From assembly GCA_013389115.1 (NCBI GenBank), contig JACADY010000031.1, forward strand, positions 1 to 64,000: 64,000 nucleotides of DNA, read 5' to 3'. Below, piece after piece: positions 44,648 to 52,906 of the stretch; position 1 is the first letter of the stretch, and each line of letters begins with the position of its first letter. The position numbers and the translations under genes are program-made. The stretch comes from Alphaproteobacteria bacterium (GTDB taxonomy: Bacteria; Pseudomonadota; Alphaproteobacteria; Micropepsales; Micropepsaceae). The notes below the pieces were generated by a model. That model was not told the origin of the DNA. It saw nothing but the letters and a program-made list of their open reading frames with translations, and made no database searches.

Positions 44648-45588
44648 GACATGTTTCCTTTCGCGGCGGCGGCGAGCGGGTGTAGCGGACCCCATTGCAC
44701 GCCAAGCAGGTCTTCAACGGTGGCAACGCGCGAGCCATCAGCGGCGGTGAAAAGATCGCCGTCCGTCCAATGCTCCAACTCGTTCCCCCAAGGATCCTTC
44801 CAATAGTCAAACACCTGGCTGCCAAGGATGTGGCGGCCGACACCCCATGCCGCATTTCGGTGCGCCGCCTTCAAGTGGGTGTGCCCGCGCATCAGATCAT
44901 CGAAGGATGCGACTTCGAAGGCCGCGTGGTTGAGCTTGGGCGCGGCGGGCGACTGAAGAAGGAAGAGGGTGTGGTGGTCCGTCGGGACATCGCCCCGATC
45001 GCAGCGCATGAAGGCGCCAACCGCAAAATCCGGCGCCGCCTCGATCTCATCGGAAGTGATGAACCCGAAGCGGGATTTGAACCAGGCTTCGCTAACGCGA
45101 AAATTCTTAACCTCAAGTACGGCGTGGCCAAGCCGCATCACGGTGGCGGCCCCAGCCCTCAAGCGCAAGGTCTGGCGCAGGCGCGTCTTTGCGTAAGCTG
45201 AATTATGCGCCTGCTCTTTTTCTAGTGGCAGGGGCGCGGCGTGCGACTGGCCCGCGACCACTTCTATCGTGCAGCCATCCGGGTCGCTCAGCGTCACGAT
45301 GTAACCACCACCGGGGGCAGAGGAGGGCTCAACGGCCGCGTTCTCCGCCTTCGCCAGGCGGTGCAAGTCTTCCACGCTTTCCGCGCGAAGACCCAGGGCC
45401 AGAAATGCCGGGTCGCCCTTTGTCGTGACGTGGAGAAAGGGCGATGGTCCCGCGCCACGGGCATAGAGCCGGCCGTCTCCCGCCTCAAAGGGGACAAGGC
45501 CGAATTCAATCAGGAACTGGCGCATCGCGGCCAGATCTGGGGCCGAGAAGCGGACATAGGCGATATCCTCGATTTTAATGACACTCAT
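44644..45588 (-). CDS. VOC-superfamily extradiol ring-cleavage dioxygenase
   Basis: 314 residues in two VOC modules, as in type I extradiol dioxygenases. Residues 1-120 form the degenerate N-terminal module and 150-285 the catalytic one. The likely iron ligands are H155 (LGHAVLEV), H221 (LNHAAFEV) and E272 (ELEHW), and Y262 and H205/H206 occupy positions of the usual active-site residues. It would open a catechol next to its hydroxyls. The gene overlaps the FAH gene by 4 bases and the TetR gene by 4 bases, so the set is one operon. Confidence 0.9.
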   Translation of the reverse strand: MSVIKIEDIAYVRFSAPDLAAMRQFLIEFGLVPFEAGDGRLYARGAGPSPFLHVTTKGDPAFLALGLRAESVEDLHRLAKAENAAVEPSSAPGGGYIVTLSDPDGCTIEVVAGQSHAAPLPLEKEQAHNSAYAKTRLRQTLRLRAGAATVMRLGHAVLEVKNFRVSEAWFKSRFGFITSDEIEAAPDFAVGAFMRCDRGDVPTDHHTLFLLQSPAAPKLNHAAFEVASFDDLMRGHTHLKAAHRNAAWGVGRHILGSQVFDYWKDPWGNELEHWTDGDLFTAADGSRVATVEDLLGVQWGPLHPLAAAAKGNMS

Positions 45589-46229
45589 GGGGTTTCCATT
45601 CGCCTTCTTGTGTTGGAGCGTTTGTTTCTTGGCGGCGCGGGCAGTTCCTCGCGTGCGATCCTTGCTGCTTCTTCCGCGTCGAGCCCAAGCGCACGCAGCA
45701 TCAGGGTCGCGGTTGCCGTTCCAGCTTCGCGCCAGGTCTGGCGGCCGGCAATTACCGTGTGGATGGCGCCGAAGGTGGCGCCGACCAGGGCCGAGACGAT
45801 GCTCTCAGGCGTCAGCGATCCCGGCTTGAAGCGGCCCGTCTCGATACCGTTCGCGATGTCAAGCAGCGGGGGCTCGTTCATGAGCAATCGCAGATTGTCG
45901 TCATGCGCTGCAAAGCGAACGAGAAAGCGGCCCCATTGCGGCTCCTCGTGCGCGCGGCGGAGGAACATGCGCACGCCGGTGGCGACGCGCCGGGCGGGAT
46001 CGGCGGTATCGAAAAGCGCGGCGGAGACGGTCAAATGCATCTCGTGCACCAAACCCGCAGCGACGGTCTCATAAAGGGCGTCGATGTGCTCGACATTATT
46101 GTAGATCGTGCCACGCGATACGCCCGCGGTCTCGGCCAATTCGCTCACCGTAATGGCGCGCGAGCCGCGCTCGGCGTAGAGGCGAAGGGCGGCCTCCTGG
46201 ATCCGGGCCAATGCGCTTGGGGCAGCCAT
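45585..46229 (-). CDS. TetR-family regulator of the aromatic operon
   Basis: 214 residues. The N-terminal helix-turn-helix is about 8-55, with ITVSELAETAGVSRGTIYNNV. The C-terminal ligand-binding part has no recognisable subgroup. It is the first gene of the operon, overlapping the dioxygenase gene (ATGA), so it would control its own transcription together with the enzymes. A perfect inverted repeat 22 bases upstream of its ATG is a good operator candidate. The effector is presumably a pathway intermediate. Confidence 0.9.
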   Translation of the reverse strand: MAAPSALARIQEAALRLYAERGSRAITVSELAETAGVSRGTIYNNVEHIDALYETVAAGLVHEMHLTVSAALFDTADPARRVATGVRMFLRRAHEEPQWGRFLVRFAAHDDNLRLLMNEPPLLDIANGIETGRFKPGSLTPESIVSALVGATFGAIHTVIAGRQTWREAGTATATLMLRALGLDAEEAARIAREELPAPPRNKRSNTRRRMETP

Positions 46230-46250
46230 GCGTTCACAATCCCGCCGTAA

Positions 46251-46270
46251 ATTGAACAGTAGCGTTCAAT
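46251..46270. promoter_or_regulatory. Probable TetR operator (inverted repeat)
   Basis: ATTGAAC-agtagc-GTTCAAT is a perfect 7-bp inverted repeat with a 6-base spacer, starting 22 bases upstream of the tetR ATG. Many TetR repressors bind such 18-22-base palindromes between promoter and start, and autoregulation would follow. The -35/-10 elements cannot be picked out with confidence. Confidence 0.65.
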
Positions 46271-46281
46271 ATCAAACGCGA

Positions 46282-46303
46282 GTGCACGTCAAGAGGCGTG
46301 CAC
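46282..46303. promoter_or_regulatory. Second inverted repeat in the tetR upstream region
   Basis: GTGCACG-tcaagagg-CGTGCAC is a perfect 7-bp inverted repeat with an 8-base spacer, about 12 bases beyond the first repeat and 50 bases from the enoyl-CoA hydratase stop. It may be a further operator, or a processing hairpin of the hydratase transcript. No T run follows. Confidence 0.4.
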
Positions 46304-46354
46304 ATCCAGGCGTGCCGATCCTGCCAATGCGTGCGCCGGGTTGCCGCGTCTTGG

Positions 46355-47158
46355 CTATTCAGTCGCGAACACGGGCGGCCGGTTTTGCAACTGGGCCATG
46401 ACCGCCTCGACCTGGTTCGGCCTGCCAATGATCGCCGTCTGCTCCACCGATTCCGCCATCAGCGCGTCAGCATCGCTCGCCAAAGGCGCGGCATTGAGAA
46501 GCCGCTTGGCGGCGCGAATGGCGTCGGGGTTTTTGCCCGCAATATCACGCGCGAGGGCGAAGGCTTCGGCGCGGGGATCCTCGCAGATGCGCGTGACAAG
46601 CCCGAGCCGGGCGCCTTCCTCGGCATCAAAGACGCGGCCGGTATAGGTCAGCTCACGGATGACATCCTCGCGCGCTAGATTGCGCATCAGGGCCGTGCCG
46701 CCCATGTCGGGGACAAGGCCCCATTTGATTTCCATCACCGAGAAGCGGGTCGCAGGCGCCGCATAACGGATGTCGGCGCCCAGCATCACTTGAAAGCCGC
46801 CGCCAAAGGCAACGCCATGGACTGCCGCAATGACCGGCACCGGCACTTCGCGCCAGACCCAGGCTGCATATTGCGGCCGATTGGCGATCCCGTGGGTGCG
46901 GGGGAGAAGGCGGCCCTCGGGCCTCGTCTCGCGGCCATTCTCTGCCGTGCGCTGAAAATTGCCCATGTCAAGGCCGGCGCAAAATGCCTTGCCCTCGCCT
47001 GAGATCACCGCCGCCCGCACGGCCTTATCCTTTTTGAGCCGTATGCCCGTTTCGATGAGCGCGTGGAACATCGCCTCATCGAGTGCGTTCATTTTCTCTG
47101 GCCGCGCGAGGCGGACATCGGCGATGCCGTTCTCGATTGTCGTGCGAACACGTTCCAT
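46355..47158 (-). CDS. Enoyl-CoA hydratase/isomerase (crotonase family)
   Basis: 267 residues with crotonase oxyanion motifs GEGKAFCAGLDMG near 54-66 and VHGVAFGGGFQVML near 112-126, and KWGLVPDMGG near 143. It adds water across, or moves, the double bond of an acyl-CoA. It is on the same strand as and upstream of the tetR operon, but a 125-base gap with palindromes separates them, so it is likely its own unit. It could act on the product of the CoA ligase. The active-site glutamate is not clearly identifiable. Confidence 0.9.
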   Translation of the reverse strand: MERVRTTIENGIADVRLARPEKMNALDEAMFHALIETGIRLKKDKAVRAAVISGEGKAFCAGLDMGNFQRTAENGRETRPEGRLLPRTHGIANRPQYAAWVWREVPVPVIAAVHGVAFGGGFQVMLGADIRYAAPATRFSVMEIKWGLVPDMGGTALMRNLAREDVIRELTYTGRVFDAEEGARLGLVTRICEDPRAEAFALARDIAGKNPDAIRAAKRLLNAAPLASDADALMAESVEQTAIIGRPNQVEAVMAQLQNRPPVFATE

Positions 47159-47470
47159 GGCGTCACTCCCTTTAGCCGTTCATAATTTCTGCGGCACCCA
47201 TTAAAGCGGTGGCACATTTCAAAAGGGAAGGGCGAGTAGCCTGCGGGGCTGCGTCGCTGCGCGTGCTCTCGGGCAATTATTTCTGGCGCTGATGCGCCAC
47301 AGCGGCGGGTAAAATGCGCAACTAATCTTCGGACCTCATTGCAGAATTGACCAACATCCCCATCTCTGTGCGGAGGGGAATACTTATGGCAGTATCTGTG
47401 CGTGGCAATCGGCTATGGCCCTGCCGCAAATATGGTCTTGAGTTCAAAAACAGCATGAGGGGCCATCGGG
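47159..47470. other. Divergent intergenic region between the enoyl-CoA hydratase and exporter operons
   Basis: 312 bases without a gene. It must hold two divergent promoters. A GAGGGGCC ribosome-like site is seen at the right end, just before the adaptor GTG. No clear palindrome or operator was found here. Confidence 0.45.
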
Positions 47471-48484
47471 GTGGCACAGTCCAAAAGTGAATTGCTGGGG
47501 CAGTTGTCGCTCGATACCGATGCGCGGGAAAACTCCCCCCGGCAGGGCGGAGGATTCTGGCGCAGTTTCGTTCTCGCCGTGCTCTTCGCGGCGGCAGGCG
47601 CCGCGGGCGCGTTCGCCTATGTCCAATTCTTCAGTGCTTCACCGGCCGTCATCGATGCCGGGGCGCCGCCACGGGCGGAAAATGCAGGCGGCGCGGCGGT
47701 CGAGCCTGCGCCACTCAAGCCGGCGGCGAAGGGTGGGGCCATCCTCTCTGCGTCGGGCTATGTCGTGGCGCGCCGGCAGGCCACCGTTTCGGCGGAAATC
47801 ACGGGCCGGGTCGCCGAAGTTCTCATCGAGGAAGGGATGAGGGTCGAGGAGGGCCAGGTCGTCGCCCGTCTCGATGCCACGCTTGCCCGGATCGATCTTG
47901 CGGTGGGGGAAGCCAATGCGCGTGCGGCGGCCGCGACCGCGCTTGAGGCCGAGCGCACGCTGCGCCGCAGGCAGAACCTCTCCATCGGCAGCAGCGTCAG
48001 CGAAGCACAATTGACCGAGGCCGAGGCGGGCGCCGCCGCCGCGCGCGCGCAGTCCGATCTCGCGGTCGAGGAGGTTGCGCGGCTGCGGGCCCTGCTCGAC
48101 AAATATGAGATCCGCGCGCCGTTCACCGGCATCGTGACGACGAAGGATGCCCAGCCGGGCGAAATCATCTCGCCCGCCGCGGCGGGGGGCGGATTTACCC
48201 GTACCGGCATTTGCACGGTTGTCGATATGGAAAGCCTCGAAATCGAGGTCGATGTGAACGAGGCCTATATCAGCCGCGTCGTGCCGGGGCAGCGTGCACG
48301 CGCAACGCTCGATGCCTATCCCGACTGGCCGATCAAGGCGTCCGTCATTGCCATCATTCCAACGGCGGACCGGGCCCGCGCCACGGTCAAGGTCCGCATC
48401 AAGCTTGAAGAGCGCGATGCGCGCGTTCTTCCTGAGATGGCGGCGAAGGTGCAGTTCCTCGACAGTTCCGATGTGACCCAATAA
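47471..48484 (+). CDS. Membrane-fusion adaptor of an ABC efflux pump (MacA-like)
   Basis: 337 residues from a GTG at 47471, preceded by GAGGGGCC. It has one N-terminal transmembrane segment (about 31-50, SFVLAVLFAAAGAAGAFAYV) and a biotinyl-lipoyl-like domain (SASGYVVARRQATVSAEITG). A helical hairpin of about 80 residues follows (ALEAERTLRRRQNL), then beta-barrel domains. It spans the periplasm and couples the inner-membrane pump to an outer-membrane duct. The next three genes encode ATPase and two permeases, so the set is a four-gene exporter operon. No outer-membrane factor lies nearby. Confidence 0.88.
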   Translation: MAQSKSELLGQLSLDTDARENSPRQGGGFWRSFVLAVLFAAAGAAGAFAYVQFFSASPAVIDAGAPPRAENAGGAAVEPAPLKPAAKGGAILSASGYVVARRQATVSAEITGRVAEVLIEEGMRVEEGQVVARLDATLARIDLAVGEANARAAAATALEAERTLRRRQNLSIGSSVSEAQLTEAEAGAAAARAQSDLAVEEVARLRALLDKYEIRAPFTGIVTTKDAQPGEIISPAAAGGGFTRTGICTVVDMESLEIEVDVNEAYISRVVPGQRARATLDAYPDWPIKASVIAIIPTADRARATVKVRIKLEERDARVLPEMAAKVQFLDSSDVTQ

Positions 48485-48515
48485 ACAATTCCCTCAGCCG
48501 CGGAGACGTTGCCCG

Positions 48516-49211
48516 ATGACAAGCGATCCCCTCATCCGCCTTTCCGGCGTCTCGAAGCGCTTCATGAAGGCGAAGCAATCGCTGACGATCTTCGAGCATT
48601 TGGACATGACCATTCCGCGCGGCGACTTCGTTGCGATCATGGGGCCGTCGGGCTCGGGAAAGACGACGCTGCTCAACATGCTGGGCGGGATCGACCGGCC
48701 GACGGGCGGCGAAATCCAGTTCGATGGCACGCGCATCGACAGGCTGGGCGAGGGAAAGCTCGCCGCCTGGCGCGCCTCCAATGTCGGCTTCATCTTTCAA
48801 TTCTACAATCTGATGCCGATGCTGACAGCGGCGCAGAATGTCGAAGTGCCGCTGCTGCTGACCAATCTTTCCACCAAGGCGCGGCGCGATCGGGTGAAGA
48901 CGGCGCTCACCGTCGTCGAACTTGCCGACCGGATGGGCCACAAGCCTGCGGAGCTGTCGGGCGGCCAGCAACAGCGCGTCGCGATCGCGCGGGCGATCGT
49001 CTCTGATCCCAAGCTTCTGCTCTGCGATGAGCCAACGGGCGATCTCGATCGCGAAACGGCGGTGCAAATCCTCTCCACCTTGCAGCTCCTCAACAAGGAT
49101 TTCGGCAAGACGATCGTGATGGTGACGCACGATCCGGAAGCGGCGAAATATGCCAAGCGCGTGCTGCATCTCGACAAGGGACATTTCGTCGAGAAGGAAC
49201 TGGCGGCATGA
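48516..49211 (+). CDS. ABC transporter ATPase (MacB/LolD-like)
   Basis: 231 residues. Walker A GPSGSGKTT is at about 45-53, the Q-loop region follows, and LSGGQQQRVAIARAI is the ABC signature, followed by Walker B LLLCDEPTGDLD. The ending and size match LolD/MacB-type ATPases that serve FtsX-like permeases. It drives export of a lipid, lipoprotein, peptide or drug; the substrate is unknown. The stop overlaps the first permease ATG by 4 bases (49208-49211), showing co-translation. Confidence 0.93.
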   Translation: MTSDPLIRLSGVSKRFMKAKQSLTIFEHLDMTIPRGDFVAIMGPSGSGKTTLLNMLGGIDRPTGGEIQFDGTRIDRLGEGKLAAWRASNVGFIFQFYNLMPMLTAAQNVEVPLLLTNLSTKARRDRVKTALTVVELADRMGHKPAELSGGQQQRVAIARAIVSDPKLLLCDEPTGDLDRETAVQILSTLQLLNKDFGKTIVMVTHDPEAAKYAKRVLHLDKGHFVEKELAA

Positions 49212-50362
49212 CCTTTCTTGGCCTTGCGCGAAAGAACCTGTTCCGCAAGAAACTGCGGCTCATCCTGACGACGGTCGCGATCATCGTCGCATTCTTGATC
49301 TTCGGCGTCCTTGGCGCGTTTCAGGCGACACTCACTTCGGGTGTCGATCTGGCCGGGGCCGATCGCCTCATCGTCACGCACAAGATCAATTTCACCCTCA
49401 ACCTGCCGCGCGCGCATGTGGCGAAAATCGCCGCCATTCCCGGCGTGAAGCGGCTCACCTATCATGACTGGTTCGGCGGCTATTACCAGGAACCGCGGAA
49501 TTTCATCGTCGCCATCGCGGTCGAGCCTGAAAGCTTTCTCGAGGTCTATCCCGAATACCAGCTTACGCCTCAGGAGCGCGCCCAGTTTCTCTCGACGCTC
49601 GATGGCATCATCGTTGGCAAGACGCTTGCCGATCAGTATGGCTGGAAGGTCGGGGATCGCCTGCCGCTGCACAGCAACATCTATTCGCAAGAGAGCGGCG
49701 GCAGCACCTGGGACTTCGTCGTCTCCGGCATCTTCACAGGCGCCGATGCGCGCACGGACACGAGCGCTGTCTATTTCAACCACAAGTACTTCGATGAATC
49801 GCGCAGCTTCGGCCGCGATACGATCGGGTGGCTGACCGTACAGACCGAGGATGCCAAGCTGAATCCCGAGGTCATCAAGGCGATCGACGAGACCTTCGCC
49901 AATTCGGCCTACGAGACGGCCACGACGACGGAGGCGCAGTTTCAGGCGGCGTTCGTCAATCAGCTCGGCGATATCGGCTTCATGGTCACCGCTGTTTCAG
50001 GGGCGGCATTCTTCACGATCCTGCTCATCGTCGGGAACACGATGATGCTCGCCGTGCGCGAGCGCACGACAGAGATCGCCGTTCTGAAGACGATCGGCTT
50101 CACGAGCGGCCGCATCTTCGTGCTCATCCTTGGCGAATCGCTGCTCCTTGCGCTTCTGGGCGGGATTATCGGGCTGCTCCTTGCCTCGCTCGCGACGATG
50201 GTGGTGAGCCAGGCGGGCGGATTCCTCGCCACCATGACGATGACGCCTTCTGTCGCGCTCACCGGTGTGGGCATCATGGCGGCGCTGGGACTGGTTACAG
50301 GGCTGTTTCCCGCCATGCGCGCCATGAATCTCAACGTCGTACAAGGCCTCGAGCGGAGATAG
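49208..50362 (+). CDS. FtsX-like ABC permease 1
   Basis: 384 residues with the MacB/FtsX topology: an N-terminal transmembrane segment (LILTTVAIIVAFLIFGVLGAF), a large periplasmic domain (about 45-265), then three segments at about 270-375 (FTILLIVGNTMMLAVRER, LLALLGGIIGLLLASL, ALTGVGIMAALGLV). It pairs with permease 2, forming a heterodimer rather than a MacB homodimer. Overlaps the ATPase gene by 4 bases. Confidence 0.9.
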   Translation: MTFLGLARKNLFRKKLRLILTTVAIIVAFLIFGVLGAFQATLTSGVDLAGADRLIVTHKINFTLNLPRAHVAKIAAIPGVKRLTYHDWFGGYYQEPRNFIVAIAVEPESFLEVYPEYQLTPQERAQFLSTLDGIIVGKTLADQYGWKVGDRLPLHSNIYSQESGGSTWDFVVSGIFTGADARTDTSAVYFNHKYFDESRSFGRDTIGWLTVQTEDAKLNPEVIKAIDETFANSAYETATTTEAQFQAAFVNQLGDIGFMVTAVSGAAFFTILLIVGNTMMLAVRERTTEIAVLKTIGFTSGRIFVLILGESLLLALLGGIIGLLLASLATMVVSQAGGFLATMTMTPSVALTGVGIMAALGLVTGLFPAMRAMNLNVVQGLERR

Positions 50363-50365
50363 ACC

Positions 50366-51556
50366 ATGCGCCAGTGGAACCAGATCTCTGCCGTGACGAT
50401 GATGAATCTGCGGTCAATCCCGCAGCGGATATGGCAGTCGCTGTCGACCGTCGTGTCGGTCGGCATCGTCGTCGGCGTGCTCCTTGCCTTTCAGGCGCTC
50501 GGGAACGGATTCCAGGAAACCGTGCGCGGAACGGGCTCCGACAATGTGGCGATCTTCCTGCGCAGCGGGTCGGAATCCGAACTCAACTCGACCGTCACGC
50601 GTGAGCAGGTGCAGCTGCTTTCCGATGCGCCCGGTATCGCGGCGGGCGCGGACGGCCAACCGGCGCTTTCGGGCGAGCTCTATGTAATCGTCGATGGCAT
50701 CAAGCGGTCCAGCGGGACGAAGGCCAATGTTCCCTTGCGCGGCGTTGGCGCGAAGGCGCTGGAGGTGCGCGACGGGGTGCGGATCGTCGAGGGCCGCATG
50801 CTCGAGCCGGGACGCAATGAACTGGTCGTCGGGCGCGGCGTTGCGAAGGAGTTCGAAGGGTTCGATTTCGGCTCGACCATCCGGCTTGGCACCTCGAACT
50901 GGGAAATCGTCGGCGTCTTCGAGGCCGGCGGCAGTGTATTCGAATCGGAAGTCTGGGCCGACACGGCCATCATTCAAGGCGTCTTTCAGCGCGGATCAAC
51001 CGTGCAGAGCGTGCGGGTGCGGCTCAGCGATCCGGCGAGCGGCGTTCAGGCGCTCAAGGCCTTTTCGGAGGGCGATCCCCGCCTCAAGCTCGATGTGCAG
51101 TCCGAGCGCAGCTATTTCGCGGGCCAGGCGCAGGGATTTGTGAACATCATCTTCTATCTCGGCTGGCCGCTGGCGATCGCGATGAGCTTCGGTGCGCTCG
51201 CTGGCGCGCTCAACACCATGTATTCCAGCGTCGATGCCCGCATGCGGGACATCGCAACCTTGCGCGCCATCGGCTTTGGCGGCTTTCCCGCCTTTGCTGG
51301 CACTATGGTGGAGGCGCTGCTGCTGGCCTCGATCGGCGGCGTCATCGGCGCGGTTGCGACCTGGGCGCTCTTCAGCGGCCTTACCGCCTCGACGCTGGGC
51401 GGCGGCTTCACGCAAGTCGTCTTCGGCTTTTCCTTCACGCCGATGCTGATCGTGGAGGGGCTTTTGCTCGCGCTCGTCATCGGCTTTCTTGGTGGCTTCC
51501 TGCCGGCGATCCGCGCCGCGCGCATCCCGCTGCTGGCGGCGTTCCGCGACGCCTGA
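50366..51556 (+). CDS. FtsX-like ABC permease 2
   Basis: 396 residues, again with a single N-terminal membrane segment (VVSVGIVVGVLLAFQALG), a large periplasmic domain with strands (GELYVIVDGIKRSSG) and three C-terminal segments (LAIAMSFGALAGALNTM, MVEALLLASIGGVIGAV, LLALVIGFLGGFLPAIRAA). Conserved residues DIATLRAIGF precede the third. It starts 3 bases after permease 1 and is the last gene of the exporter operon, convergent with the T1SS adaptor 15 bases later. Confidence 0.9.
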   Translation: MRQWNQISAVTMMNLRSIPQRIWQSLSTVVSVGIVVGVLLAFQALGNGFQETVRGTGSDNVAIFLRSGSESELNSTVTREQVQLLSDAPGIAAGADGQPALSGELYVIVDGIKRSSGTKANVPLRGVGAKALEVRDGVRIVEGRMLEPGRNELVVGRGVAKEFEGFDFGSTIRLGTSNWEIVGVFEAGGSVFESEVWADTAIIQGVFQRGSTVQSVRVRLSDPASGVQALKAFSEGDPRLKLDVQSERSYFAGQAQGFVNIIFYLGWPLAIAMSFGALAGALNTMYSSVDARMRDIATLRAIGFGGFPAFAGTMVEALLLASIGGVIGAVATWALFSGLTASTLGGGFTQVVFGFSFTPMLIVEGLLLALVIGFLGGFLPAIRAARIPLLAAFRDA

Positions 51557-51571
51557 GAGGGGGTGCGCGTT

Positions 51572-52906
51572 TCACTTCTCGCGCAGGCCGCGGTCCATGC
51601 CGTGGATGATGGGTGTGAGGAGATAGGCAAGGAGGCTTTGCTCGCCCGTCTCGATGAACACCGCCGCAGGCATGCCGGGATAGAGGGTCACGGCGTCGTC
51701 CACGTCCTTATCCGTCAGCGTCACGCGGATGCGGGCGATAAAATGCGTGCGTTCCTGACGCTGATCGACGACGCGGTCGGCCGAGACATATTCGACCGTA
51801 CCTGAGAGCGTGCTTTCCCATCTGGCGCTCAAGCCCGTCAGGCGGATGCGCGCCTTGGCGCCCAGCGCAACGTCATCGATGTCCTCGGGCCGCAGCTGCG
51901 CTTCGATGAGCAAGTCGCCTGTGTCGGGAAGGATTTCCATGATCGTGTCGCCGGGGCGGATGACACTGCCTTGCGTCTTCTGGCCGATCATGACGATGCG
52001 GCCGCTGGCGGGGGCGCGCACGAGCAGGCGATCGGTCGCGTCCGACGCCGCAGCGATCTGTTCCTCGATGTCGGCAAGCTTCGTCTGGGTCTCGCGCAGT
52101 TGGGCGACGGTTTCATCGATGCGCGTCGCCTTGCTGCGTGCTCGCTCGTCCTCCAGCTCGGCGATCTGGCGCCTTGAGCGCGCAATATCGGCCTCGCGCG
52201 CCCGCACACGGCCCTCAAGATCCGCGGCGCTGCGTTCGAGTGCCAAGAGGCGGGGGCGGCGCTCATAGCCCTGTTCAACCATTTTCCGAACCGTCGTCAG
52301 CTCTTCGCGGATGAAGGTCTGCTGGCGCCTTTCCGCTTCGGCCTGGGATTGCGTGGCCCTGATTTCGGCCTCGGATTGCGCGATGCGCTGGTCGATGATG
52401 GCGGATTCGCTGCGCGCCTTTTCGGCGCGTGTCGCAAAAAGGATCTCCTGGCCGCGCAAGGCTTCCTTCACGCGCGGATCGCTCAGCTTGCCGGTGAGTG
52501 CCGCAGGGAAGGCGATCTGCGCCATGCCGTCGCGCTCGGCCAACAGGCGGGCCTCCTCCGCCAGCAGCGAAAGCCTTGTCGTCTCAAGGCGCCCGAGCCC
52601 GGCGGTCGCGGTCGCGCTCTTGAGGCGGGCGAGGATCTCACCCTCTCTCACCGTGTCGCCTTCGTTCACCAATACCGCCTCGATGAGGCCGCCTTCGAGA
52701 TGCTGGACCGGCTTGTTGCGGCCATCGGCGATGACGATGCCGGGAGCCACAGCAGCGCTTGTCAGCGGGGCAAGGGATGCCCACGCGATGAAGCCGCCAA
52801 AGCCGACTAGCGTGAGGATGGCGCCGCGACGAATGGGGTGGAAGAGATCGATGCGCAGAGCTGAGGCCCGTTCGGGCACCGCTGGGTGATGGCGCCTTTC
52901 GCTCAT
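51572..52906 (-). CDS. Type I secretion adaptor (HlyD/PrtE-like)
   Basis: 444 residues. A transmembrane segment is near 32-55 (LTLVGFGGFIAWASLAPLTSAA), a lipoyl half near 65-100 (KPVQHLEGGLIEAVLVNEGDTVREG), a long coiled-coil (about 145-285) and a second lipoyl half with VRAPASGRIVMIGQKTQGSVIRPGDTIMEI, then a beta-barrel ending LPAAVFIETGEQSLLAYLL-like. This architecture is diagnostic for T1SS membrane-fusion proteins. The start overlaps the ABC gene stop by 4 bases. Confidence 0.93.
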   Translation of the reverse strand: MSERRHHPAVPERASALRIDLFHPIRRGAILTLVGFGGFIAWASLAPLTSAAVAPGIVIADGRNKPVQHLEGGLIEAVLVNEGDTVREGEILARLKSATATAGLGRLETTRLSLLAEEARLLAERDGMAQIAFPAALTGKLSDPRVKEALRGQEILFATRAEKARSESAIIDQRIAQSEAEIRATQSQAEAERRQQTFIREELTTVRKMVEQGYERRPRLLALERSAADLEGRVRAREADIARSRRQIAELEDERARSKATRIDETVAQLRETQTKLADIEEQIAAASDATDRLLVRAPASGRIVMIGQKTQGSVIRPGDTIMEILPDTGDLLIEAQLRPEDIDDVALGAKARIRLTGLSARWESTLSGTVEYVSADRVVDQRQERTHFIARIRVTLTDKDVDDAVTLYPGMPAAVFIETGEQSLLAYLLTPIIHGMDRGLREK

